Notes: generated by a model not told the origin, from the letters alone. 64,000 nucleotides of DNA from Paenibacillus sp. H1-7 (GCF_022354825.1 NZ_CP031168.1:4279501-4343500), one strand, 5' to 3'. Shown: positions 51,013-60,657, numbered from the stretch's first letter. Made by a program: numbers and translations.

Positions 51013-52659
51013 TTAGGACTTGTTATCCTGTGAAGAAGCGCTCTTCCCCATGCTATAGGCCTTGAACTCGGAAGGCGTCATGCCGGTATATTTCTTGAAG
51101 ATTTCGCTGAAATACCTTCTATGCTCATAGCCCAGTGTCAGTGCGATTTCTTGTACCTGGTAACCGTCAATGAGCATGGACTTGGCTTTCTCCATTTTTT
51201 GTTGGGTAACGAACTGTTGATAGGAGATGCCGAGCACTTTTTTGAACAGGTTGGAAAAATAGCCTGGGCTTAGATTTACCTGCTTGGCACAATGCTCTAA
51301 AGACAAATTCAATTGCAAATTCGCACAAATGTAGTCTTTTGCCTGATAAATCAACTTGACGGATTCATCCGAACGTTCCTCTTCCATCCAGCCGCAGGCT
51401 TCCGTGCAGTGATTCCTTATGCGCTCCCGCATTTCCTGAAAGGTGCTGTACCCCCGGAGGTTCACCGAACCGTATTGGCGCTCCAGTGTGAAAACCCTCT
51501 CTGGCGGAAAATATTCGAGCATCAACCGATTTATTTTATTCGAAAGCTCCATGCATAGATTCTCGACATATTGCGGTTTGGGTAGAGGATCAATGCTTAT
51601 CCATTTGTTAAAAATCCGCTCCAGAATAAGCAGGCATTTGTCCTTATTTCCAGAACGCAAAGCGAACAAAAATTCCTGCTCTGTTGAATTCGAATACGTT
51701 GGCATGCTGTTACTCCGTCCTGCCGAAGGAGAATAGCTGTTGACGCCGTCACCTTCCGTGTAGAAGTGGTACGATAGCGCGCTTAACGCCTGGGCATAGG
51801 AATGAGGTAGTTCCGAAATGGTATCGACGCACAGACCTACGCCGACAGAGACGGTAGATTTCGCAAACTGGGAAATATTCGCACGGCACGCTTCCGAAAT
51901 TTGCTGTGCTGTGATATTGTCTATGCAGTTAACGATGCATATGAACCGGCTCACACCTTCACGAAACACCATTCCACGTGTCCAAGCAGCTATCGTCTCC
52001 TCTAGTATATTCCGCACAGCAAATTGAATTAATTCAATTTGCTGTGCAGGTTGGCTGCCATACTTGTCCGGGAAATGGTCGAGCTCAACGATGAAAATGT
52101 TGAAGTGACGAGGCTCCAACTCGATCTTGAGCTGCTCCCATTCCTTCAATGCCCGCTCTTCACTTGCCGGATGATGTACGAGAAGCGATACATATTCCCG
52201 CTGTAGCATAGGCATACTCGTACGCGCACTCTTCTCGAGTTCTAGCCTCTCAGACTGTTCCCTCATCTCCTCCTCATAGGCTTTCTTCGCTTTGAGAACA
52301 ACCTTCACAATCTCATCGATCGAGAACGGCTTTTTGATAAAGTCAAATGCCCCCAGTCGAATCGCCTGCTGCGTATAGGAGAAGTCAGTATATGCGCTTA
52401 AAATCACGATTTTGATATGCGGCGACACTTCAAGAATCGCCTCCGTCATAGCAAGTCCATCCATTCTTGGCATTCGAATATCAGTTAGGACAATATCGGG
52501 CTTCAACTCTCTAACGAGTCTGAGTCCCTCTTCGCCATCTAAAGCAGTGCCGACAACCTCGACACGATGCTCATGCCACGATGGCTTGCAGGCAATCATG
52601 TCAACGACGCTGCGGATGTCATCGATGACACATAATTTTACGACCGGACTCTCATTCAT
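51013..52659 (-). CDS. YesN-type response regulator with AraC DNA-binding domain
   Basis: About 548 residues from ATG 52659. A REC domain comes first (KLCVIDDIRSVVD with acidic Asp pocket; LKPDIVLTDIRMPRMDG, phospho-Asp in the second; Lys in DFIKKPF). A central helical region follows, then an AraC double HTH at the C-terminus (YICANLQLNLSLEHCAKQVN, VQEIALTLGYEHRRYFSEIFKK). ATG overlaps the kinase stop codon (ATGAATGA), so the two are translationally coupled. It is expected to activate the transporter operon. Confidence 0.92.
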   Translation of the reverse strand: MNESPVVKLCVIDDIRSVVDMIACKPSWHEHRVEVVGTALDGEEGLRLVRELKPDIVLTDIRMPRMDGLAMTEAILEVSPHIKIVILSAYTDFSYTQQAIRLGAFDFIKKPFSIDEIVKVVLKAKKAYEEEMREQSERLELEKSARTSMPMLQREYVSLLVHHPASEERALKEWEQLKIELEPRHFNIFIVELDHFPDKYGSQPAQQIELIQFAVRNILEETIAAWTRGMVFREGVSRFICIVNCIDNITAQQISEACRANISQFAKSTVSVGVGLCVDTISELPHSYAQALSALSYHFYTEGDGVNSYSPSAGRSNSMPTYSNSTEQEFLFALRSGNKDKCLLILERIFNKWISIDPLPKPQYVENLCMELSNKINRLMLEYFPPERVFTLERQYGSVNLRGYSTFQEMRERIRNHCTEACGWMEEERSDESVKLIYQAKDYICANLQLNLSLEHCAKQVNLSPGYFSNLFKKVLGISYQQFVTQQKMEKAKSMLIDGYQVQEIALTLGYEHRRYFSEIFKKYTGMTPSEFKAYSMGKSASSQDNKS

Positions 52660-54463
52660 AATACTCTCCCTCTCTTTTCCTAATGGGAATCCAGAGATCG
52701 GTTCTGGCTCCACTTCCCGAGTTGCTGAACAGCTCCATGCTTGCTTTCTCGCCATAATAGAGCTGGAGCCGGTTTAATATATTATAAATTGCATATCCTT
52801 TCTTCGAGCTAACTTGATGAATCATCGCCTGCATGACCTTGTCCATTTCCATGCCGGTGCCGTTATCTTCGATCACCAGATGCAGCATATTATGTTCTCT
52901 ACTTACCGATACGCGAATGATTCCCCCGGACCGGCGGTTGCTGAAGCCATGCTGAATGCTGTTCTCGATGATCGGCTGGAGCAATATCTTCGGTACATAG
53001 CAGGTTAACAGCTGCTCATCACTTATGTTGATAACGTATTCGAATAAACCCTCGTAGCATTTTTGCTGAATAGCACAGTACTGCTGTGCATGGGACAGCT
53101 CATCCTCTAGCGTATTCCAATCACGGCCTCCGCTGAGCCCTAATTGGAACATCTGGCTCAATGCAAGAATCATCTCATTGACATCGTTATTCTCGCCCAT
53201 AACCGATTTGCAATATATCGTGTTCAAGGTGTTGTACAAAAAATGAGGCTCCATTTGCGCTGTTAGCGAGCGTAGCTCCGCTTTTCGCTTGCCAGCTTCA
53301 CTCGACTTAACATCATCTATCAGACGATTGATCTCATCCAGCATCCGGTTGAACTGAAAGCCGACCTGGGCCACCTCGTCGCGGAAGCGGCTCTCGAAAC
53401 GGACGGAAAGCCGGGTATCCTCCACTTCCCGCATCAGTCGTTGCAGCTTGAACAGGGGGTTGAGCAACAGTGCCGTCAATTTGTTCGAGAACAACCACGC
53501 CACCAATAAAAAGACGATCATGATGAAAATCGTTGTACGCTGCACAAGATTCATCTGCTCCAGCAGCTTGTCTTTGGGCTGCATACCGAATAAAAGCCAA
53601 TCTTTCACAACGCCAGAGCGTGTATAATTTACCAAGTAATCCGTTTTATCAAAGCTATGAAAAAAGGACCCGCGGGTATTCGAAGACACGTTACGCAGAA
53701 AAAGCTCATCCTTCATCAGATTATGTTGTGTAGACCAGGCAGTGCGGATGACATCCTCGCCTTTAGAATCGACCATAAAGTAGTTACTGTCATTTTGGGA
53801 TGAATGCTTATTGATAACCCCGATCAAACTGTTTTCATTTATATTGACGACGATAAATACATTAGTGCTCGTCACATTTTCCTGTGTTCCTTTGGTGACG
53901 AAGGACAATACACGCTTTTCTCCAGTAAAAAATATATCCGTATGTCCCTTGACCCACAAACCATCCGGTTTGTCTTTAATCTCATAATACAAATTCGACT
54001 CGTAGAATGATAGGGACTGTGACCTTCGCTGCGCCGTCGGGTAAAAATCACCGATTGGGGTAGCTATAAGAATGCTCTCGATCAGAGGATCATTATAGCT
54101 CAATTGGGAGAAAACATACTGGAATCCGGACAAATGAACATAATAATTCGATATATTGTTGCTCTGAACGTCGAGCATCATTTGCCGGAATGCGTCGCTT
54201 AACATCAACGAACGGAGAGAAATTGAGATGCTATTCAGCTTATCATCCAAAATTTGCGTTGTCTTGTCCACTGCCTCCTGGCTCGAGGTGAAAGCGTTCT
54301 TTTGCAGCTCCTTGGATGCAATCCAATAAGAGCTGGTTCCTACAACGCTAATGGCCAATATGATTAACAGAATGAATGAGGAGCGAATTCTCTGTTTGAA
54401 GGATAACCCGTAAAACAGATCGTATAACTTCATTCGGATGACGTTTCCACTCCGCGCACTCAT
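52652..54463 (-). CDS. YesM-type sensor histidine kinase
   Basis: About 603 residues from ATG 54463, four to five bases after GAGGAG; the frame extends to 54583. A TM segment (SFILLIILAISVVGTSSYWI) is followed by an extracellular sensor region, a second TM (IFMIVFLLVAWLFSN), HAMP, and the LytS/YesM-type kinase core: LRSLTAQMEPHFLYNTLNTIYC (His) and VIEDNGTGM plus GYAIYNILNRL as ATP motifs. It likely senses an oligosaccharide outside and phosphorylates the coupled regulator. Confidence 0.92.
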   Translation of the reverse strand: MSARSGNVIRMKLYDLFYGLSFKQRIRSSFILLIILAISVVGTSSYWIASKELQKNAFTSSQEAVDKTTQILDDKLNSISISLRSLMLSDAFRQMMLDVQSNNISNYYVHLSGFQYVFSQLSYNDPLIESILIATPIGDFYPTAQRRSQSLSFYESNLYYEIKDKPDGLWVKGHTDIFFTGEKRVLSFVTKGTQENVTSTNVFIVVNINENSLIGVINKHSSQNDSNYFMVDSKGEDVIRTAWSTQHNLMKDELFLRNVSSNTRGSFFHSFDKTDYLVNYTRSGVVKDWLLFGMQPKDKLLEQMNLVQRTTIFIMIVFLLVAWLFSNKLTALLLNPLFKLQRLMREVEDTRLSVRFESRFRDEVAQVGFQFNRMLDEINRLIDDVKSSEAGKRKAELRSLTAQMEPHFLYNTLNTIYCKSVMGENNDVNEMILALSQMFQLGLSGGRDWNTLEDELSHAQQYCAIQQKCYEGLFEYVINISDEQLLTCYVPKILLQPIIENSIQHGFSNRRSGGIIRVSVSREHNMLHLVIEDNGTGMEMDKVMQAMIHQVSSKKGYAIYNILNRLQLYYGEKASMELFSNSGSGARTDLWIPIRKREGEYYE

Positions 54464-54678
54464 GGTTCTCCTCAGTCCCTTCTTCATGGGTCCAAAGTTT
54501 TCCTGGCAATCGGTCAAATCGCTCGATATGACCACGCTCTCTTGGCTCCTGTACTTGTCCCAGACTCGGATTAAGGATACCATGTTATTTAAACATTAAG
54601 CCAGCTTAAACTTAAAATTCGGATGGGTAATTGAGTGCCTTCATCCTGATTATGCATTGGGTTCACAAAACGAATATA

Positions 54679-54720
54679 CGCATAGGTTTGTATCGCAGCT
54701 CCACGACACAAACCTATGCG
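54679..54720. terminator. Long stem-loop upstream of the kinase gene
   Basis: CGCATAGGTTTGT pairs exactly with ACAAACCTATGCG, with further inner pairing, then TTATTTAATT. It may be the terminator of a lost plus-strand gene. The stretch 54464-55013 otherwise shows no gene. Confidence 0.6.
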
Positions 54721-55013
54721 TTATTTAATTATATTGAATGCCCATGCAAGATTGTTTTCTGACGATGTCTCTCCTTAATACTGGCAACGGTTATGGTTAT
54801 GCCCTTTTCATAAGATGTATATGGACCGCTTCGAACGTACTCAAGCCCGCCTTCCTGACCATCGGTACCGTCCCCATCATACCGATCTAGGATTTATCGT
54901 TTTATCCGGTTCCTCTAGCAAGCCATACTTTTCAATCATCGTTACCCCTCCTCTGTACTGGTTAGAATTCTTCCTCGCGTCAGACTCCAACTCTTCTTGC
55001 TCCAGCAAAGTCA

Positions 55014-55208
55014 TCACTTTGGTGGTAACGAATCAGGTAAGGCATTCGCAAACAGTTCTTGAGACCAATGTGATTGCTCTTCGAGATGCTCCTGATAAAG
55101 AGAGAGGCACCGAGGGCAGGTTACAATATGCTCGGCCGTTTGCTGTTTATGGCACGAAGGATCGTCCAAAACGTATTGTTCCATTTCAACGGGTCTTAAG
55201 CATTGCAT
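55014..55208 (-). pseudogene. Anti-sigma factor remnant (zf-HC2 type)
   Basis: 64 residues starting MQCLRPVEMEQYVLDDPSCH, with HKQQTAEHIVTCPRCLSLYQ, a zinc-finger anti-sigma N-terminus (H-x3-C-x2-C). After SLPPK the frame stops, but the next frame continues naturally as TKVMTLLEQEELESDA, so a frameshift has cut off the membrane and C-terminal part. It follows the broken sigma gene directly and overlaps its end. Confidence 0.75.
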
Positions 55209-55668
55209 CGCTCCTCACCTCCTGGACGGTTATCATTTGTTTTAATCTCTTTTTGGCCCGGTAAAGATCATTTTGAACTTTGATCAATGGAACCCCCAGT
55301 ATCTCGCTTATTTCTTCATAGCTCAAATCGTTTGTAAAGCGGAGCAGAAGCACTATGCGATAATTGGGAGGAAGTTGCCTGATTAGGAGCTGAAGCTCCG
55401 TTCGATGCTCCGTTTGTAGCAGGGTCTCTTCTGGATTGTCGCCGGTCGAAATCAGGAAGTGGATGCATTATCCAGTCCGTGTGACGTGTACTTCTTCGCA
55501 GGTCCTTCAGTAGGTTGGATGCAATTGTATATAACCATGCAGCAAAGCTTTTAGTTGGGTCATGCGAAGCTAGCTTGTGATAAGCCTTAATAAAGGTCTC
55601 CTGAGTCAGATCTTGGGCGTCCTGATGATCAGCTCCCATTCCGCGCAAAACTCCGTATATTTTTCAGC
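55186..55668 (-). pseudogene. ECF sigma factor, truncated and frameshifted
   Basis: Region 2 is clear (YGVLRGMGADHQDAQDLTQE, SFAAWLYTIASNLLKDLRRS). Then the frame shifts near 55460; in the other frame region 4 continues (LIRQLPPNYRIVLLLRFTND, SYEEISEILGVPLIKVQNDL) to a TGA at 55186. The N-terminus is missing: a stop precedes KIYGVLRG, where the sequence switches to the UPF0210 remnant on the other strand. A dead sigma/anti-sigma pair. Confidence 0.8.
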
Positions 55669-55673
55669 GGGGT

Positions 55674-55830
55674 ACCCTTACACTAGAGAAGCTGGAAGCT
55701 ATGACCTTTGGTCGAATTTGGCGGCCTGCTCGGATATGCACCAGTTATAGCAGTAAACGGCTTCAACTGCGCGAACTTCGTTAATCGTGGCGGACGAATC
55801 CCAGCTCCAATTCATAGCTTTAAGAATTAA
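55674..55830 (+). pseudogene. UPF0210 (DUF711) gene remnant with internal deletion
   Basis: Starts [11 protein letters not shown], then after a deletion and frame change reads [20 protein letters not shown] and [14 protein letters not shown] to TAA 55830, the typical C-terminal end of UPF0210 proteins. It abuts the broken sigma gene, so a deletion joined the two. Confidence 0.7.
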
Positions 55831-55841
55831 TTGAAACCTCA

Positions 55842-55888
55842 AACAGCAAGTCCCTATTTCACTTCACTTAGGAGACTTGCTGTTTTTT
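55842..55888 (+). terminator. Terminator of the UPF0210 remnant
   Basis: AACAGCAAGTC pairs with GACTTGCTGTT and is followed by seven T residues; oriented with the remnant. Confidence 0.8.
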
Positions 55889-55995
55889 TGTGTTAGTTGG
55901 TCAGTCGTAGAAAAAACTTTAGTAGAATGAAGAGGCATATCATTTGATACCCCCCTTTATCCATCTTATTGCAATTACATCAAACAGTTTCCATT

Positions 55996-57951
55996 CTATT
56001 TGAACTGGAACCAAGTTAAATTTGCAACTGTGGTTGAATCTGACTTAACAAAAGTAACATATACAGTATGGGTTCCTACAGCTGTCCCGGTATTAAGCGG
56101 GATATTCTTGACTGACCATGTCTGCCATCCGCCTGTGCTTTCTGCCGTCCAATAACCCAGCATAGTGCCTGTAGGACTGTCCAAGTGGAATTCTATCCTT
56201 CCGCCGGAATTAGCGGATGCAACCTTCAAATCAATATTTGTTTTAGCTGTACTACCAAAGTCTACATTTTTAAATGCTATATAGTCGCCATTACTCCCTC
56301 CACCAACATCCAGCCCACCATCAGTGCTTGCCTCATAGGATATAACACCTGAACTAAGGTTATAGCCTTCCGCTTCAAATTTCAATGTGTTGAATTTTGG
56401 AGCTGCAGCATAGCTGTTAGTATCTGTTATTTTCAATTCTGCCAATGTAGTTGCCGCAACTCCACCGACGCGAACATTGTTTAATGTAACTCCGGAGACA
56501 GTAGATGTGTCACTCCAACCCTTCATTATTGAAACTTCACCTAAAGCGCGTAAATTGATATTATTATAGACTACATTTTTTATCGGACCGGTTTTTGCAG
56601 AAAGATCAAACCATCTGGAGTGAACACCGGATCTTGGCCAGAAGCCTTCAACATCTATATTGTCAAATATGATGTTTTGTGCCGCTGGAGTTCCATAAAG
56701 ATGACCTACCGCTAAAGCGCGCCAGCACCGGTATACATAAGAGTTTTTAACAACGATGCCATCCTGAAGCTGTTTTACTCCATCTCCAACCTTGAATGCT
56801 CCACATCTGCTCCAAGCCAAAGCATCATCCACAACTACATTTGACTGGTTTTCAGGACTTCCCGGCCAGTTTGCAGCTATATCCGTAGTTGCTACATCCC
56901 AGGTCTTAAATGAGTAGGTGTCATCCTCTGATACTGCTACAGTGTGCTTTATGAGTACATTCTGGCTCTCTTGAATGTCTATTGCATCATTTTCATAATC
57001 AAGTTCATTGTTGTTGAAGTGCTTTGTATTCTGGAATGTTACGTTATTAGATCTTGTAACGATTGTAGCCCAGCCACCGCTGTCTCTTATGGTTATGCCG
57101 TCAACCGTGAAGTTGCTGCACTGCAAGGGTACAAGAATATTGTTCAAATAATTGTTTGTATTTCTCATATAATGGCCATTGCCGTCAATAGTCCCCCTGC
57201 CGTATATCTTAATATTGTTTGCATTTGTTTCGGTATAGATAAACCATGTTCCATCCTTATTCAGAGAATTCTTATGAAAATGGGTAGTGTAATCGCTTGG
57301 ATTTCCTGAACCTCTTATAACAGAACCACCCTCCAGATAAACCGAAACATTGCTTTTTAAAACAAGGTTTCCGCACTTATAAACTCCGGCTGGAACGTAT
57401 ACTATACCGCCACCTGCTGCGTTAGCCGCATTGATGGCGTTCTGTATTGCAGTTGTAGCCATAGCGGACCCGGTACTGTCGGCACCGTATTGAGTTTTAA
57501 CATTGTATATACCTGTACCGGATGAAGCCGGAACATTGGTTTCAAGAGCATCTGCCGCAATAACCAGATCTTTCAGGTTATTGATTTTAACTATAAGATA
57601 TCTTGGTGATGAAAGTGTAAATGTAAGTGTATTTCCGCTCTTTGTTGCAGTGATTCCCAAAGCTTTGGGAGAAATATTATATGTATTGATTGGCTCGCTT
57701 GCTGTAATTGTGATTGTAGTAGTACCTGAAAAAGAGAAATTACAATAATTATAGTTTACAAATACCTCCGAAGTGTCAATTACCGGTATATTCGTAGAGT
57801 CTGCTGTTACCGTGTATTGACTGGTCGTGGTATAGCTCGAGGGTAATGGATAGCTTACAACTGTAGCCGCGCTTGCTGTCAAAGGAACGACAGTTACAAG
57901 ACTGGCCACCATACAAATAATTAAGCTTAAAAACTTTAACCGCTTTAACAT
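55996..57951 (-). CDS. Secreted beta-helix polysaccharide enzyme (GH28/pectate-lyase-3 like) with CBM6
   Basis: A 651-residue exported protein. A signal peptide ends LTASAATVV. Then comes a short Ig-like segment and a right-handed beta-helix domain (about 145-510): GIYNVKTQYGADSTG, AINAANAAGGGIVYVPAGVY, GRGTIDGNGHY, AIDIQESQNVLIKHTVAVSE. A C-terminal CBM6 (FEAEGYNLSSGVISYEASTD, GGGSNGDYIAFKNVDF) binds xylan or glucan ends. The closest families cut polygalacturonan or other plant/bacterial polysaccharides; the substrate is uncertain. Confidence 0.8.
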   Translation of the reverse strand: MLKRLKFLSLIICMVASLVTVVPLTASAATVVSYPLPSSYTTTSQYTVTADSTNIPVIDTSEVFVNYNYCNFSFSGTTTITITASEPINTYNISPKALGITATKSGNTLTFTLSSPRYLIVKINNLKDLVIAADALETNVPASSGTGIYNVKTQYGADSTGSAMATTAIQNAINAANAAGGGIVYVPAGVYKCGNLVLKSNVSVYLEGGSVIRGSGNPSDYTTHFHKNSLNKDGTWFIYTETNANNIKIYGRGTIDGNGHYMRNTNNYLNNILVPLQCSNFTVDGITIRDSGGWATIVTRSNNVTFQNTKHFNNNELDYENDAIDIQESQNVLIKHTVAVSEDDTYSFKTWDVATTDIAANWPGSPENQSNVVVDDALAWSRCGAFKVGDGVKQLQDGIVVKNSYVYRCWRALAVGHLYGTPAAQNIIFDNIDVEGFWPRSGVHSRWFDLSAKTGPIKNVVYNNINLRALGEVSIMKGWSDTSTVSGVTLNNVRVGGVAATTLAELKITDTNSYAAAPKFNTLKFEAEGYNLSSGVISYEASTDGGLDVGGGSNGDYIAFKNVDFGSTAKTNIDLKVASANSGGRIEFHLDSPTGTMLGYWTAESTGGWQTWSVKNIPLNTGTAVGTHTVYVTFVKSDSTTVANLTWFQFK

Positions 57952-58171
57952 AAATAAACACCTCTTTCATATTTTTTTAGAAAACACTCTATCATCAATG
58001 AATGATGATTTCACCAGCGATGCTCTTTACTCTTTTCATAAAGTAAATATATTCCTGCTCAGCTTCGGAAGTGGCAGAGTAATACTAACCTTTTCTGCAT
58101 CAGCAAAGTTTCCTTTTAAAATACGGCCCGGTCGCTGCTATTGATTTAGCATTGTTGCACTTCATGCACAA
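57952..58171. other. Intergenic region
   Basis: No supported gene between the beta-helix enzyme start and the GH130 remnant end, apart from the frameshifted continuation of the remnant (to 58149). Confidence 0.5.
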
Positions 58172-58495
58172 TCACCGGAGGTGCTCCAGGCCAATCTTGT
58201 CATTGGCAAACGGCACCTGCTCGACGGCGAGCAGTAGGCTGGAGTTGCCCCAATGCTTCAGGTCCGGCGACTCGGGGATCCAAGCATCGAAGCGGTTCCG
58301 GCCGCCGCGGCTGTATAGCGTGAAGGGACGCTCCAGCCGGACATACTTGCCGCCGATCAACTCGGGAAACAGTACCATATTGCGCAGGTCCGGTGTAGAC
58401 AGGCTGAGCACCTCGAAGTGTTCCAGATCATCGGTAACCTCAGAGATGTTAACCTCAGAGATGTTATTAGCATACGCTTCATCATTGGTAGTCAC
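58149..58495 (-). pseudogene. GH130 mannoside phosphorylase remnant
   Basis: In-frame 58172-58495 reads LEHFEVLSLSTPDLRNMVLF, GGKYVRLERPFTLYSRGG, DAWIPESPDLKHWGNSSLLL, the centre of a GH130 beta-mannosyl phosphorylase. The N-terminus is replaced by a short unrelated start with a 15-bp tandem duplication (58436-58450/58451-58465), and a frameshift near IGLEHLR hides the continuation PGAPPVIVHE; most of the C-terminus is gone. It keeps the conserved promoter box at 58561, evidence of former co-regulation with the ABC importer. Confidence 0.8.
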
Positions 58496-58560
58496 CCTTA
58501 TATATCCCTTCTGTATTCGCTTACAACCTGATTATAGACGGATTGGCGCATCCGGATAAG

Positions 58561-58605
58561 GCGGGTAAGCCCACATTAAGGGCAGATTTCTGCAGCAGCT
58601 TTATA
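58561..58605. promoter_or_regulatory. Conserved promoter box, copy 2 (GH130 remnant)
   Basis: Counterpart of 50921-50965 (36 of 45 identical, CCACATTAAGGGCAG invariant), 66-110 bp before the GH130 remnant start. Confidence 0.7.
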
Positions 58606-58676
58606 CAGAGAAGGGAGGCCACCTCCGCCCTGCGGACATGTCCCCTGCGCATTCTTATTCTTTTCCAAGATAATGC

Positions 58677-58937
58677 ATTGACTTTGAAAACTTGAGCATA
58701 GATTCTACATCGGTCAAAGCCCATCAACATAGTGCTGGTGCTAAAAAAACGCCCCAGGACACGAAGTGAATCAGCACATCGGCGTCAGTCGTGGCGGAAA
58801 GACAACCAAACTTCACGCCGTCGTCGATGGATTAGGACCCCCCCTTGCTTTTCTTCTGACGGGTGGTCAAGTCTACGATTCCGTTCCAGCGATCGATTTA
58901 CTTCAGAAGCTTGATATGAATTTATCGATGAACTGAA
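58677..58937 (+). pseudogene. IS5-family transposase fragment
   Basis: Reads FENLSIDSTSVKAHQHSAGA, then after a one-base deletion at AAGTGA continues QHIGVSRGGKTTKLHAVVDG and LAFLLTGGQVYDSVPAIDLL. These are the DDE-region motifs of IS5/IS427-type transposases. Both ends are missing. Confidence 0.8.
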
Positions 58938-59117
58938 CACACTTGAATGGCCACAAGATGGGGGACATGGACCGGCAACGAGGAACGGCGGGCTAACCGC
59001 CGTTTTTCGCCCCCAAATTTGATTGGCGTTAGACTTCTCAAGCTGCTGGCGTGCCTGACGCACAAGCGCTCACGTCAATGACGGTGATTACGACACCGAC
59101 AAAGTACGTGAGCGCTG

Positions 59118-59325
59118 ACACCAGACCGCCTTCGCGATAGTGGTGAATGTAGGCGCTGGTCGTTTTCTCTGTCCTTTTAATCATTCTGGCGATCTCGCGG
59201 GTGGTTTGGCCCTCCAGATGATGTAGGACGGCTAGATACCGTTCGTACATTCTTTTATCGGAAGCCTGGCGCATGGCCGACTTCAACAAATCTATTTCTT
59301 GCGTTTGAGTTTGCATCACCATCAC
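59118..59325 (-). pseudogene. IS630-like transposase N-terminal fragment
   Basis: About 70 residues (LLKSAMRQASDKRMYERYLA, REIARMIKRTEKTTSAYIHH) match the N-terminal helix-turn-helix of IS630-type transposases. After GGLVSAL the frame runs into unrelated sequence. A hairpin AACGGCGG/CCGCCGTT with five T residues lies nearby at 58983-59007. The stretch 59326-59642 holds no gene I can support. Confidence 0.65.
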
Positions 59326-59642
59326 GTCCTTTTGGGTTTTATTTCATCTTTTACCCGTTTTCGGCGTGGTTGGTAAAATGCTAAGAAGTACTTTAGTTCA
59401 GTCTATATAGACTTACATTTTTTATTTGTGATAATGAGCGGTAATCCGGATCGAACTGAATACTGGGAGTTCATCCATTAGGGCAACGGGACGGCGTCCA
59501 GCCTCATACGTTTTCAATTGAAGCAACGGCATACAGACAATTTTTTTTGAAATAGCGTTACCCCTCGTTTCCCGTCCTCACTGCCAGCCTGAATGAAAAA
59601 GCCGCCCGTCGCATCGACAGAATGCAACCATCGAAGGCTTCT

Positions 59643-60572
59643 TTATATTTCTTTTGCATATTCAGTATTTTCAAATGCCATCGAAAGACGCGGCAAAGGG
59701 ATGCCTGCCTTTTTTGCTTCTCTCACAACTTCAAGTACCGCAAAACCTGCTTTACTATTGTTGTATTCCACAAAAAGCCGCGGTAAGCTGCCTTTTGCAA
59801 AAATAACCTTGTTAAAAAGTGTGCCGAGTAGTCCCGGTGGAATTTTAGTCAACAGGAGAGAAATGGTATCAAGCTTTGCACCTCTTGCTTTAAGTACAGG
59901 AATCATTTCCCTCATATTCAACCCAACATTAGAAAATGAGTCACTATAGTTCATGAGCGCTGGAAAACTTCCCCGTTTTAACACCTCGGCTTCCATAGCT
60001 GCATTCATGGCAAAATGATTCCATAGCCAGTTTTGCATATCCTTTACCCAGCTAATTTTAAAATGGGCACTTTCAAAACATTCCTTGACCAATTGGTTAT
60101 TATGCTCAGTGCCGGCCCGTGGTTTTTCAAGAAATATCATTTTCAAAAAGCCGCCTCTCAGCCTATTGTCCGCGATGCCGCCCCCTGCTCCAGGGAAGCC
60201 AAAGACAACATTGTTCATTGACAATGGCGCGATAGACGACTTCAGATCTTGCCAAATGTTATTGAATAGGAGGACAGGGATATTTCCTGCAGCTGTTGAT
60301 AGGAATTGTGCTACTTCTGGAAGTTGTTCCGTGTTGACGCTCACAATAATGAGATCATAATTTGGAAGGATCTCCTCATGCAGTTTGACGTTCCAGCTTT
60401 CTTTTATTAGCTTTTTCCCTTTTCGTGCGTCCCACATTTCAAGCTCTATACTGCTTCCGAAGGTTTCTTTCCTCCCCTTTCTAACGTAAAACTCAACTGT
60501 ATGACCTGCCTGTTCGAAAGCCCACGCATATTGGGTCGATATTACACCTCTACCGAAGAATAAAATTTTCAT
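59643..60572 (-). CDS. Ketopantoate reductase-like (ApbA/PanE) oxidoreductase
   Basis: About 309 residues from ATG 60572, six bases after GGGGGAG (a TTG lies at 60587). The Rossmann glycine motif is KILFFGRGVISTQYAWAFEQAG; the second half is the helical ApbA C-terminal domain (HFAMNAAMEAEVLKRGSFPA). Many such homologues in operons with TetR regulators reduce compounds other than ketopantoate; substrate unknown. It is divergent from the TetR gene with a clear operator between them. Confidence 0.85.
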   Translation of the reverse strand: MKILFFGRGVISTQYAWAFEQAGHTVEFYVRKGRKETFGSSIELEMWDARKGKKLIKESWNVKLHEEILPNYDLIIVSVNTEQLPEVAQFLSTAAGNIPVLLFNNIWQDLKSSIAPLSMNNVVFGFPGAGGGIADNRLRGGFLKMIFLEKPRAGTEHNNQLVKECFESAHFKISWVKDMQNWLWNHFAMNAAMEAEVLKRGSFPALMNYSDSFSNVGLNMREMIPVLKARGAKLDTISLLLTKIPPGLLGTLFNKVIFAKGSLPRLFVEYNNSKAGFAVLEVVREAKKAGIPLPRLSMAFENTEYAKEI

Positions 60573-60638
60573 GTTAGACTCCCCCAAAGAGTTGATAATC
60601 CGTTATTGATGATCAAACAACGTGTTGTATAATAATAT

Positions 60639-60657
60639 TGTATGGATTCACCATACA
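60639..60657. promoter_or_regulatory. TetR operator
   Basis: TGTATGG-ATTCA-CCATACA, a perfect 7-bp inverted repeat with a 5-base spacer in the divergent region, 66 bp from both starts. It is the expected target of the TetR protein. Confidence 0.7.

Noticed and set aside
54815..55264. 149-codon plus-strand ORF
   Set aside because: It is the shadow of the anti-sigma remnant, which has the real zinc-finger motif on the other strand.
59038..59117. C-terminal 25 residues of the IS630-like frame as real protein
   Set aside because: After GGLVSAL the sequence leaves the transposase family; it is read-through into unrelated DNA.
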